Assembly: GCA_002793745.1 (NCBI GenBank)
Contig: PFEE01000057.1
Coordinates: forward strand, 10,427 to 25,964
Direction of reading: 5' to 3'
From: Candidatus Roizmanbacteria bacterium CG10_big_fil_rev_8_21_14_0_10_45_7
GTDB lineage: Bacteria > Patescibacteriota > Microgenomatia > UBA1406
Length of the DNA: 15,538 bases
The notes below the pieces were generated by a model that worked only from the letters and a program-made list of their open reading frames with translations, ran no database searches and was not told the DNA's origin. Shown here piece by piece: positions 1-8,782 of the stretch. Made by a program: the position numbers and the translations under genes. How positions within the stretch are numbered: position 1 is the first letter of the stretch; every line of letters starts with the position of its first letter.

Positions 1-2
1 TA

Positions 3-1700
3 TTTAATGCTGCTTCAGAAAAAATATTCTGCGCTCCCGATAGTGAGGGAAAACCAACCTGTACGCAACCGGTGCTTGATCGATGGGAAGGCCTAGTAAA
101 ACTCGTCTCATGCCCCAATAATGATGCCTGTTTTAGTCTCCTCACTCAAACCCGTGCATCGTTATTACCTGCCAATGGTAGTCTGACTATTCCTTATGCC
201 TTGTCCTATACCAGAAGCAATGAGTCACATTATTTCTACGCCATACAGCAATTTGAGGAAACACCGGTGGGAGCCGGTACGCCAGCTCCTATTGAAAACG
301 CTGCGCTAGGACTAAAATTAAGCACCTTTAATCCCATCGAGCCCGCGGCAGAGAACGCGCCATCACTGGTGAACTGTACCAGCGTCTTCTGGGACCCCAT
401 TGGCCGCGTATACAACCCACGCGGTAATATCCTCGCTCCCATTGAGGGCGCAAATGTAACGCTGTTCAAGAGTGATAAAACGACCAAAGCTGCCGTGGTG
501 GGAACCAATCCCGATTCTACAGACAAATTAGGCGGGTTCAGCTTATTTATAAAAGAAGCAGGTACATTCTTTTTATCAGCGGCTAAAAGCGGATATTCAT
601 TCCCCTATCCAGCAGAATCGAATACTGAAAACCTGACTCGCGTTATACCACAGATATTTCCCGGCTACGAGCTGTATAACGATCCCAACCAATCATTTTT
701 TGAAGACACCAATGAAGTAAAGAAATTTATTATGCTCATGGATGGCGATCCATTAAATAATCCTAAACCACAAATCCAGCATTCGCACATGGTTGCAGAC
801 GAAACGTCACATTATTTTTCAGGCGTATCTACGTACCCGCTTGCCACTATACGAGTGCTCGCTAATAACGTCGTAGTCGGACAAGGCACTGCTGATGGCA
901 TGGGACTGTTTGAGATTGTTATAGCCAATGATAACCTACCTGACTCATTTGAGTCGTTTAGCATACAAACAGAGGCCCAAACTATTGCGCAACTGCAAAC
1001 CAAAGTTGGTACCAAACAGAGTTGGTTTGCCTCACTGATTAGAACTGTGCAAGCACAAACCAATAATCGGTTCTCTCCCATTTATGAAATAGAGCCTATT
1101 CCTGCATTTGTCGGAGGTTTCGTGTATAACGAACAGTTAAAAGTAGTGCCCAACGCAAAAATTGAAGTACGCATTCCTCATATGGGCGACATCATATATG
1201 CCACGGCTCAGGCAAATTCAGACGGATTCGTCTATATGGGCAACAATTATCTTCCCGGCCTTCCTTATAATGTACGAATCATTGAAGGTAGTACTCCAGT
1301 GGCGGAATTCTCGGGCAATGAATTTGCGCAGCTCAATGAAACGTATCGCAGCGCCAAGGATATGTCGTATTACGAGCCCACCACCAAGCAATCAACGGTA
1401 CTGGCCGATGCCCGCCCTATTATTCCAGACGCCAATATCGTACAAGAAGTACAGGATAATCAGCCCACCGTTGAGGCTTCATCACTGCGCGCATTGCAGC
1501 GAAAAAGCAAAGCCCGCATTGCCGGGTTCGATGGAAACGCGCTTGCTGCTAATCCAACCGAAGGTGCAACACAAATCTCGGGCATGTCCGGTACCATAAG
1601 CCTCTTGCTCTTGCTTATGCTTATCATTGTTCTGCCCGTCGGCATTGCGTTTGTGTACCTGCGCATAAAACGAAAGCCCGCAGACTCTTCTCTCTACTAA
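3..1700 (+). CDS. C-terminally anchored surface protein with repeated beta-sandwich modules (5'-truncated by window edge)
   Basis: The reading frame is open from the left edge, so the start lies outside the window and about 565 residues are visible. The GTG at 72 is only an in-frame codon, not a supported start. Two stretches look like carboxypeptidase-regulatory-like or Cna-B-like beta-sandwich modules: one begins GRVYNPRGNILAPIEGA and runs to GTFFLSAAKSGYSFP, the other begins GGFVYNEQLKVVPNAKIEV. A third, more divergent repeat lies between them around ATIRVLANNVVVG. The C-terminus has a Leu/Ile-rich membrane helix (from about SLLLLLMLIIVLPVG) followed by a short basic tail (RIKRK). This predicts a large extracytoplasmic part, a single anchor and a tiny cytoplasmic tail. 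The specific role is unknown; adhesion, surface-layer or pilus-associated functions are possible. The next gene starts 18 bases downstream on the same strand. Confidence 0.75.
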   Translation, partial: FNAASEKIFCAPDSEGKPTCTQPVLDRWEGLVKLVSCPNNDACFSLLTQTRASLLPANGSLTIPYALSYTRSNESHYFYAIQQFEETPVGAGTPAPIENAALGLKLSTFNPIEPAAENAPSLVNCTSVFWDPIGRVYNPRGNILAPIEGANVTLFKSDKTTKAAVVGTNPDSTDKLGGFSLFIKEAGTFFLSAAKSGYSFPYPAESNTENLTRVIPQIFPGYELYNDPNQSFFEDTNEVKKFIMLMDGDPLNNPKPQIQHSHMVADETSHYFSGVSTYPLATIRVLANNVVVGQGTADGMGLFEIVIANDNLPDSFESFSIQTEAQTIAQLQTKVGTKQSWFASLIRTVQAQTNNRFSPIYEIEPIPAFVGGFVYNEQLKVVPNAKIEVRIPHMGDIIYATAQANSDGFVYMGNNYLPGLPYNVRIIEGSTPVAEFSGNEFAQLNETYRSAKDMSYYEPTTKQSTVLADARPIIPDANIVQEVQDNQPTVEASSLRALQRKSKARIAGFDGNALAANPTEGATQISGMSGTISLLLLLMLIIVLPVGIAFVYLRIKRKPADSSLY

Positions 1701-1702
1701 CG

Positions 1703-1711
1703 TGCTACAAT
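1703..1711 (+). promoter_or_regulatory. Extended -10 promoter for the TM-helix protein gene
   Basis: TGCTACAAT is an extended -10 element (TGn plus TACAAT at 1706-1711). The predicted start of transcription, about seven bases after the hexamer, falls at 1718, one base before the ATG at 1719. No good -35 hexamer is seen at the usual spacing, as often happens with extended -10 promoters. There is no Shine-Dalgarno, so the transcript would be essentially leaderless. The match is by eye only. Confidence 0.5.
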
Positions 1712-1718
1712 ATCTACC

Positions 1719-2369
1719 ATGTACGGCGTAACGACCGATATTATCGCAACCAGTTATAGCCAAATTATTGGATACTTACCGAGCCTTTTTGCCGGATTGG
1801 TATTAGTAGGAGTAGGATTTGTTGCCGGTGCACTGGCCCAGCAGGTATTCCGTTTGCTGCTACGGGTTATCAGCATCTCACGACTACCACGACTTCTGGG
1901 AAAAAGCGCCCGTGACGTATCAGCGGTATGGATGGAAATCGGAAGCGAACTTATCCTTATTTCGTTTGTTATTCTCTTTTTAGTTCCGGCATTTGACGCC
2001 TGGCGCTTGCCTAAACTGGCCAGCCTTTCCAATAGCGTTCTGCTGTTTTTACCCAACATTTTTGCTGCCTATTTTATCTTTTTTGCCGGCTATTTGGGTG
2101 GACGGCTTATCCGTATTACCCTTGAACAGCATGTGGGAAAAGGAGTTGCTATAACGGCACAAGGTACGGTGTTTACCACTGCCGGCCTTATTGCACTTAG
2201 CCAGCTGGGTGTGGCACAGGACTTTATTAAACTGCTATTTGCCGGTATAGTTCTGTTTATTGCGCTTTCTGCCGGTATAGCGTTCGGACTTGGCGGGCGC
2301 GACCTTGCGCATGATATACTAGTGCAGCTGCGCAAAAAGATACAACGCCGTCATCGTCTAGAGGCCTAG
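1719..2369 (+). CDS. Small membrane protein with mechanosensitive-channel-like TM helices
   Basis: The product is a 216-aa integral membrane protein with about four or five hydrophobic segments (roughly residues 18-40, 70-90, 105-128, 145-163 and 170-192). The end, SAGIAFGLGGRDLAHDIL, matches the conserved TM-helix domain found next to or inside MscS-type channels, where an AFGLGG-like stretch caps the last helix. No MscS beta domain follows, so this is a short, TM-only member. By family it may relate to small-conductance mechanosensitive channels or to membrane scaffolding; its own activity is unknown. The ATG at 1719 follows an extended -10 box closely and has no Shine-Dalgarno. The last eight codons including the stop (2347-2369) lie inside the tRNA-Glu gene, which gives the product a basic tail (RRHRLEA). 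Confidence 0.75.
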   Translation: MYGVTTDIIATSYSQIIGYLPSLFAGLVLVGVGFVAGALAQQVFRLLLRVISISRLPRLLGKSARDVSAVWMEIGSELILISFVILFLVPAFDAWRLPKLASLSNSVLLFLPNIFAAYFIFFAGYLGGRLIRITLEQHVGKGVAITAQGTVFTTAGLIALSQLGVAQDFIKLLFAGIVLFIALSAGIAFGLGGRDLAHDILVQLRKKIQRRHRLEA

Positions 2370-2420
2370 GACGACACCCTTTCAAGGTGTAGACCGCGGG
2401 TTCGAATCCCGCTGGCGGCA
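2347..2420 (+). tRNA. tRNA-Glu (anticodon UUC)
   Basis: A full cloverleaf can be folded by hand. The acceptor stem GCCGTCA (2347-2353) pairs with TGGCGGC (2413-2419). The D stem is GTCT with GGAC. The anticodon stem ACACC/GGTGT (2374-2378, 2386-2390) encloses loop CTTTCAA with anticodon TTC at 2381-2383. The variable region is AGACC, and the T arm is GCGGG-TTCGAAT-CCCGC (2396-2412). The discriminator base is A2420. The 3' CCA is not encoded, because ACTTG follows, so a CCA-adding enzyme is required. The tRNA decodes GAA and GAG. The 5' 23 bases overlap the end of the upstream coding region on the same strand. Confidence 0.95.
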
Positions 2421-2433
2421 CTTGGATGTGCTT

Positions 2434-2439
2434 TATAAT
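2434..2439 (+). promoter_or_regulatory. Candidate -10 box of the AT-rich orphan gene
   Basis: A perfect TATAAT lies between the tRNA-Glu and the ATG at 2478. The expected transcription start is near 2446, giving a leader of about 32 bases that contains the hairpin at 2455-2472. No recognisable -35 hexamer is present; that position would fall inside the tRNA acceptor and T arm. Read-through from the tRNA transcript is an alternative source of expression. Confidence 0.4.
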
Positions 2440-2454
2440 CCATTGATTAATAAC

Positions 2455-2472
2455 ACAGTTTCACTAAACTGT
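2455..2472 (+). promoter_or_regulatory. Perfect 7-bp hairpin just before the orphan gene start
   Basis: ACAGTTT (2455-2461) and AAACTGT (2466-2472) form a perfect inverted repeat with the loop CACT. It ends five bases before the ATG at 2478, exactly where a Shine-Dalgarno would sit, and no such sequence is present. It could be a protein-binding operator half-site pair or an RNA hairpin that limits ribosome access. It is not a terminator, since no T run follows. Confidence 0.45.
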
Positions 2473-2477
2473 AGTAA

Positions 2478-3044
2478 ATGAATCTACTAGAATTATTAAA
2501 TGGTATTATTATAACTATAGGCCTACCTGCTCTTACAATCACGAGCATATATATGGGTAGAAAATTGCAAACTCTTGATGATATCGTAGATAAAACTAAA
2601 GGAATAGATAAAAAAATCTCTGGACTTGCTAATGCAAATAATTCAATAGGGCAAGCAGTTATAGAAATTCAAAATTTTATAAGAGAAAGAGGTCAAGTTG
2701 ACTTAATGAGTAAAGTTATTCCCTACGATGAGTATGGTGTTTCTAACAGCCCCATGGTTCTTAAAGAAGAGTATAGAAGATTTATTACTAAAACTTCGTT
2801 AGCAAAACAGATTGAAGAAAAAAATGACAAACTAGTGGTATGGCTTAAACAGAAAAAGCCTGAGACTGGTATTGATGCTCAACAATATATTGAGGAGTTA
2901 GTAACCTCAGGATCTATTGAACAAATACTAGATCTTAAAAAGTATAAGGAATATTTATATCAAACAGGAAGAACGCAGCAAGATGTAATAGGTATTTTAA
3001 CTGTCTATCTTTTTGAAAAAATAATTCCCCAAGTTATTAAGTAA
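2478..3044 (+). CDS. AT-rich orphan: unrecognised membrane-anchored 188-aa protein
   Basis: I do not recognise a named family. The N-terminus carries one hydrophobic helix (about residues 5-25, including GIIITIGLPALTITSIYMG) followed by a Lys-rich, helix-prone stretch (about 28-70, TLDDIVDKTKGIDKKISG) that could be a short coiled coil. The rest (about 80-188) is a soluble, probably helical region beginning near SNSPMVLKEEYRRF. This predicts a membrane-anchored protein with a cytoplasmic C-terminal domain. GC content, sampled by eye, is about one third, against roughly half in the flanking genes, and AT-ending codons dominate. That suggests foreign origin. The gene follows tRNA-Glu by 57 bases and converges on the methyltransferase gene, 26 bases away. 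The ATG at 2478 is the first in the frame after the -10 box. A regulatory or defence role is possible but unsupported. Confidence 0.75.
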   Translation: MNLLELLNGIIITIGLPALTITSIYMGRKLQTLDDIVDKTKGIDKKISGLANANNSIGQAVIEIQNFIRERGQVDLMSKVIPYDEYGVSNSPMVLKEEYRRFITKTSLAKQIEEKNDKLVVWLKQKKPETGIDAQQYIEELVTSGSIEQILDLKKYKEYLYQTGRTQQDVIGILTVYLFEKIIPQVIK

Positions 3045-3051
3045 GGCGCTT

Positions 3052-3086
3052 ATATCCAAATATCAGTGATTCATTTCTTTGGATAT
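3052..3086. repeat. 9-bp inverted repeat between two convergent genes
   Basis: ATATCCAAA (3052-3060) and TTTGGATAT (3078-3086) are perfect reverse complements around a 17-base loop. They bridge the 26-base gap between the orphan (+) and the methyltransferase gene (-), whose stop (3071-3073) lies in the loop. The placement fits a shared 3' end structure. No T run follows on either strand, so it is not a canonical intrinsic terminator. Confidence 0.35.
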
Positions 3087-3955
3087 CCGATAAGATAGGT
3101 TTCAAAAACTAAGTGATTGGGATTGAGTTTGCGGATTTTGAAGGTGTACTTCTTGGGAGCAAGTTTTTCAATAAAGGGCTTAATCAAAAAGAAATCTTCA
3201 GGGCGGTGATACAAGGCAATGAGTAAAATGGGTTTGTCTCGTTTGATAATCTTTTTCATGCTTTTAATGGCTGCAAATTCTGCCCCCTCAATATCAAGCT
3301 TAATAAGTCCTACTGTTTTGTCCATTGATAGTGGTGCAGCGCCCCCCAATGGCCTGCTGGAAATAGTGACATTTGCAAGCTGCAGCTCCTGTATATGCTC
3401 CCACGCTTTTGCAGCCACCTGCGCATTAGGCTCGTATGAATAGACGTGTCCAAACGGGTAGAGCTGTGAAAATATATACGCCGAGTCAGCGTAATACCCT
3501 CCGCCGTCTATGGCTATAGTTCCCTTTTTGGCTGCAATATTTTTCTGGGGAACATAGGTTAACCCGTTATGAAACACAAAGACGGATTCTTCCAAAGGAA
3601 ATGGGTATTTCCATATTCCATGGTACTGAGGAGGCACTCTATCAGCCTTTTGAAATTCGCGCTCTTTAATAGTAAACAAATTGCGATTAATAAGATTGTT
3701 GCGAGCAATATGCAGATACCGGTCATACACAGCGCATGCCACGCGTTTACTTTCTTGGTCCAGCCCAGCAAGCAATGGTTCCCATTGAGGACTGGGGTAC
3801 AGCAAGAACCGTTGTGCTATCTCGTATTCCTCAGCATTGCGCACGGTATAGTTAAAGTTTTCCTTTACTAGAGCGGAAAAAACATCGAGCGTTAACCGCA
3901 TCTTAGTACTGTTAAGTTTCCCAAAAAGTTTATCGGCAACGCCCCAGATTTGCAT
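3071..3955 (-). CDS. FkbM-family SAM-dependent methyltransferase
   Basis: The product is a 294-aa protein whose C-terminal half has the class I methyltransferase core in FkbM style. A glycine-rich SAM-binding loop lies at about 149-158 (IDGGGYYADS). An acidic residue ends the second strand (E175 in VYSYEPN). The FkbM signature KLDIEGAE is at about 219-226, followed by LLIALYHRPEDFF. The N-terminal 140 residues have no recognised domain. FkbM proteins usually O-methylate sugars or small metabolites; the substrate here is unknown. It lies eight bases downstream of rplS and is the last gene of the leftward run. No Shine-Dalgarno precedes the ATG at 3955. Its base composition matches the housekeeping genes, unlike the convergent AT-rich orphan. 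Confidence 0.8.
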   Translation of the reverse strand: MQIWGVADKLFGKLNSTKMRLTLDVFSALVKENFNYTVRNAEEYEIAQRFLLYPSPQWEPLLAGLDQESKRVACAVYDRYLHIARNNLINRNLFTIKEREFQKADRVPPQYHGIWKYPFPLEESVFVFHNGLTYVPQKNIAAKKGTIAIDGGGYYADSAYIFSQLYPFGHVYSYEPNAQVAAKAWEHIQELQLANVTISSRPLGGAAPLSMDKTVGLIKLDIEGAEFAAIKSMKKIIKRDKPILLIALYHRPEDFFLIKPFIEKLAPKKYTFKIRKLNPNHLVFETYLIGYPKK

Positions 3956-3963
3956 GAAAAAAG

Positions 3964-4278
3964 TTAGGTTTCGAGGGCACCTTTACCGACATGCGTGCGC
4001 ATGTAGTACAGCTTTGCGCGGCGCACGGGGTGGTTTTTGGTAACCACGATCTGCTCAAGCATAGGCCAGGAAACCGGGAAAATACGCTCAATACCAATGC
4101 CTGACGTGCTCATTTTGCGAACGGTAAATGACTTATTTTCTCCGGCGTTTTTAATGGCAATAACAATGCCGGCAAATATCTGTTTTTTTAGTTTTTCGCC
4201 GTCTTTATATGTGGTGGTAACTTTAACCTCGTCACCAACATGTACGTCTACGTCCTTGACTTTTGTGAATAGTGCCAT
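3964..4278 (-). CDS. rplS: Large-subunit ribosomal protein L19
   Basis: The 104-aa protein has the L19 pattern throughout: VGDEVKV near the N-terminus, QIFAGIVIAIKN, FTVRKMSTSGIGIERIFPV in the middle, and VRRAKLYYMR near the C-terminus. L19 lies at the interface of the 30S and 50S subunits and supports bridge formation. I chose the ATG at 4278 over the in-frame TTG at 4293 because it gives the normal L19 N-terminus and because a -10 box overlaps the TTG. The length is slightly below the usual 110-120 residues. pyrG ends 26 bases upstream of this start, and the gene has its own promoter. In many bacteria rplS sits with trmD and rpsP; here it follows pyrG instead. Confidence 0.93.
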   Translation of the reverse strand: MALFTKVKDVDVHVGDEVKVTTTYKDGEKLKKQIFAGIVIAIKNAGENKSFTVRKMSTSGIGIERIFPVSWPMLEQIVVTKNHPVRRAKLYYMRTHVGKGALET

Positions 4279-4292
4279 AAATAGATTACTCA

Positions 4293-4321
4293 ATTATATA
4301 CGGTTTAGCCCTTGTTAGCAA
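4293..4321 (-). promoter_or_regulatory. Sigma-70-type promoter for rplS inside the end of pyrG
   Basis: Read on the minus strand, TTGCTA (4316-4321) is followed after exactly 17 bases by a perfect TATAAT (4293-4298). The predicted start of transcription is near 4286, leaving a leader of about eight bases before the rplS ATG at 4278, with no Shine-Dalgarno. The -35 lies in the last codons of pyrG. It would let rplS, and probably the methyltransferase, be expressed independently of the long upstream operon. Confidence 0.6.
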
Positions 4322-5993
4322 GTGGCTGTAGGCCATGTAGGGCATGCAACGCACGGATATATTCTATAAAGATGGGGTGCGGCTTCAACGGACGTGATTT
4401 GTACTCGGGATGCCCCTGCGTTCCCAAAAAAAACGGGTGCATCTCTTTGGGCAGTTCAACGATCTCAACCAGATTTTCTACCACTGACCGGGCGGAAATG
4501 ACCAAACCAGCCTTTTCAAACTCATGAACATATTCGTTGTTAAACTCATAGCGGTGGCGGTGGCGTTCGCTCGTTAATCCTTTTTCCTCATCAATAAACC
4601 CGTTATGCTTGTGATATGCCTCCCATGCTGCTGTGTCTTTTTTAACAATAGCTTCCCACGCCCCAAGCCGCATCGTACCGCCATAGGCACGCCGTTTCAT
4701 CAGCTTTTCCTGTGAGGGAATAAGATGAATAACCGGATGTGTTGTTTGCGGGTTAACTTCAACGGTATTAGCGTCGGTCCATCCTAACTTTTCCCGTGCA
4801 AACGCAACAACCCCCAATTGCATGCCATAACACAGTCCCAAATACGGAATCTTTTGGTTGAGTGCATAGCGTGCCGCAGCAACCATACCCTCAACGCCAC
4901 GCTCTCCCCAACCGATGGGAACTATTAAACCGTCAACATCGCGAATGTAGTCTTCTGCTTTCCCCTTTTCTATAGCTTCTGCATCGATCCAAGTCGTTTG
5001 CGCACGCAAACCCTCATGCCATGCAGCATGATCAATGGCATCAAACAGTGCGGCATACGAATCGCGCAGTTTGTAATCGCCGGTCGTAAAGTACTTGCCC
5101 ACAATACCAATGCGAACTATATCGCCTTCGCTTTTTGCATGCGCGATACGCTTGCACATCTTTTGCCACGAAGACAAATCACTCACTTTAGGCTCCAAAT
5201 GAAACTTTTCTAAAATGCGCTCATCAACATGTTGTTTATGCAGTTGCAGCGGGACATTGTAGATTATGTCTGAGTCGGGCGCTGAAATAACATCATTGGG
5301 GTGTACGTTACAAAATAAGGCAAACCGGTCTTTGCGGCGCTGATCCATGGCCTGCTCTGAGCGGGCAACAATAATGTCCGGCTGAATACCCATGCTGTTA
5401 AGCGTACGAACCGACAGCTGAATTGGTTTTGTTTTTGGCTCCCCCAGATGCGCCGGCGTAGGCATATATCCTACGTGCACATGCAGCACCATACCGGGAT
5501 TTTTTAGTGCCAACATACGGGCTGCTTCATAATAAAACACATTCTGGTATTCACCGGCCGTTCCTCCCAACTCCACTACTACAATATCAGCCTCATCCTT
5601 TTGTGCCGCCTTCATCCACCGTTTCTGGATTTCATCGGTAATATGGGGTATGGCCTCGACATCTTCTCCGTTATATTCAAATCTTCGTTCCCGCTCAATA
5701 ACTGTGCCGTAAATCTGCCCGATTGTCATAAAATTAAGACGTCCCACATTTTTGTTTAAAAATTTTTCGTAGGCTCCCAGATCCATATCAGCCTCGGTAC
5801 CGTCATCGCATAAAAAAGGATCACCGTGCTCTATGGGATTAATGGTTCCTGCGTCAACATTAAGATAGTTCTCACACTTAATGGGAGTTACCTTAAACCC
5901 CGCGCATTGGAGAAGAAGTGCAATGGAAGCAGAGGTTATACCCTTACCAATACCCGAGATGACGCCGCCGGATACGAAAATAAACCGCGTCAT
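4305..5993 (-). CDS. pyrG: CTP synthase (divergent type)
   Basis: The product converts UTP to CTP using ATP and glutamine. At 562 aa it is slightly longer than the usual 535-550. The synthase domain has the P-loop GGVISGIGKG (9-18), Lys39, the Asp pair in DDGTEADMD (63-71) and Glu141 in ELGGTAGE. The glutaminase domain has nucleophile Cys388 (LGLCYGMQ) and the His528/Glu530 pair in GHPE. Several normally strict motifs differ: KLDPY is KCENY (39-43), GTVGDIE is GTAGEYQ (144-150), KTKPTQ is KTKPIQ (187-192), and the PGGFG loop is PIGWG (359-363). The active residues are kept, so activity is likely. The ATG overlaps the atpC stop by four bases (ATGA), with GAAGAGG just upstream. Confidence 0.95.
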   Translation of the reverse strand: MTRFIFVSGGVISGIGKGITSASIALLLQCAGFKVTPIKCENYLNVDAGTINPIEHGDPFLCDDGTEADMDLGAYEKFLNKNVGRLNFMTIGQIYGTVIERERRFEYNGEDVEAIPHITDEIQKRWMKAAQKDEADIVVVELGGTAGEYQNVFYYEAARMLALKNPGMVLHVHVGYMPTPAHLGEPKTKPIQLSVRTLNSMGIQPDIIVARSEQAMDQRRKDRFALFCNVHPNDVISAPDSDIIYNVPLQLHKQHVDERILEKFHLEPKVSDLSSWQKMCKRIAHAKSEGDIVRIGIVGKYFTTGDYKLRDSYAALFDAIDHAAWHEGLRAQTTWIDAEAIEKGKAEDYIRDVDGLIVPIGWGERGVEGMVAAARYALNQKIPYLGLCYGMQLGVVAFAREKLGWTDANTVEVNPQTTHPVIHLIPSQEKLMKRRAYGGTMRLGAWEAIVKKDTAAWEAYHKHNGFIDEEKGLTSERHRHRYEFNNEYVHEFEKAGLVISARSVVENLVEIVELPKEMHPFFLGTQGHPEYKSRPLKPHPIFIEYIRALHALHGLQPLANKG

Positions 5994-6406
5994 CGCCTCT
6001 TCACCTTTAGTTTTTTCAAAATACGTGAATCGATGGTTGCCCGCTTGAGCATAGTGAACGCCTCCGCGCGCAATTTCTTCTCGGGATACTGCTCAAGCAG
6101 TTTCTGTGCACGCTCACGCACCAGCTTTATTTCCTCCTCATCAATTTCCTGCTGTCCGTAGGCACGGGATATAAGAATACGAACCTCTTTTCCGTCGGTT
6201 TCGATAAAACCGCTTCCTGCAGAAAAAAACCGATCTTCACGATCTTCTTTGAGTATCACTACTCCGTCTTCAAGCAATGAAAGAAGCGGCATATGGTTGG
6301 GAAGGATAGAAATCTCACCATCGGGTGTGGTACAGGTTACCTCCTGTACATTTCCCTGGTAAACCTGCTTTTCAGGCGTCAGGATACGAACATTCAGATA
6401 CTTCAT
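5990..6406 (-). CDS. atpC: ATP synthase F1 epsilon subunit
   Basis: The 138-aa protein has the normal epsilon layout. The N-terminal beta sandwich (about 1-85) includes LNVRILTPEK, CTTPDGEISILPNHMPLLSLL and GSGFIETDGKEVRILI. A C-terminal helical hairpin (about 90-138) ends in a very basic tail (LKKLKVKRR). Epsilon joins gamma to the c ring and its C-terminal helices can inhibit ATP hydrolysis. The gene starts four bases after the atpD stop, and its TGA stop overlaps the pyrG start (TCAT at 5990-5993 on the + strand), so the two are likely translationally coupled. Confidence 0.95.
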   Translation of the reverse strand: MKYLNVRILTPEKQVYQGNVQEVTCTTPDGEISILPNHMPLLSLLEDGVVILKEDREDRFFSAGSGFIETDGKEVRILISRAYGQQEIDEEEIKLVRERAQKLLEQYPEKKLRAEAFTMLKRATIDSRILKKLKVKRR

Positions 6407-6410
6407 CGCT

Positions 6411-8662
<2,252 letters not shown>

Positions 8663-8759
8663 GCCTTTTTACAAAAAAATACGTTATAAACTTTTTAGCA
8701 ATTTTGTGCAGTTCGGTCTCAATTTTTTCGCTAACTATTTTTTCTTTTGCGATTACCTC

Positions 8760-8782
8760 AAGCAAAGCAAAATGCTTTGCTT
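8760..8782. repeat. Perfect 10-bp inverted repeat inside atpA
   Basis: AAGCAAAGCA (8760-8769) is followed by three bases and its exact complement TGCTTTGCTT (8773-8782). It encodes KAKHFALL in atpA, about 100 bases upstream of the atpG start. It could form a tight hairpin in the operon mRNA, affecting decay or ribosome flow, or could be chance. Confidence 0.4.

Noticed and set aside
1162..1599. 145-residue open frame in another frame of the surface protein gene
   Set aside because: It lies wholly inside the surface protein, has a basic, disordered composition and no start signal.
2240..2280. 11-base direct repeat TGCCGGTATAG in the TM-helix protein gene
   Set aside because: The copies are 30 bases apart and in frame, encoding similar small-residue helix segments; this is ordinary protein repetition.
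3040..3100. Possible second attachment site repeating the 3' end of tRNA-Glu
   Set aside because: I looked for a copy of the T-arm and acceptor end; only a short, imperfect resemblance (GGCGCTT) is present, which is not enough for an att repeat.
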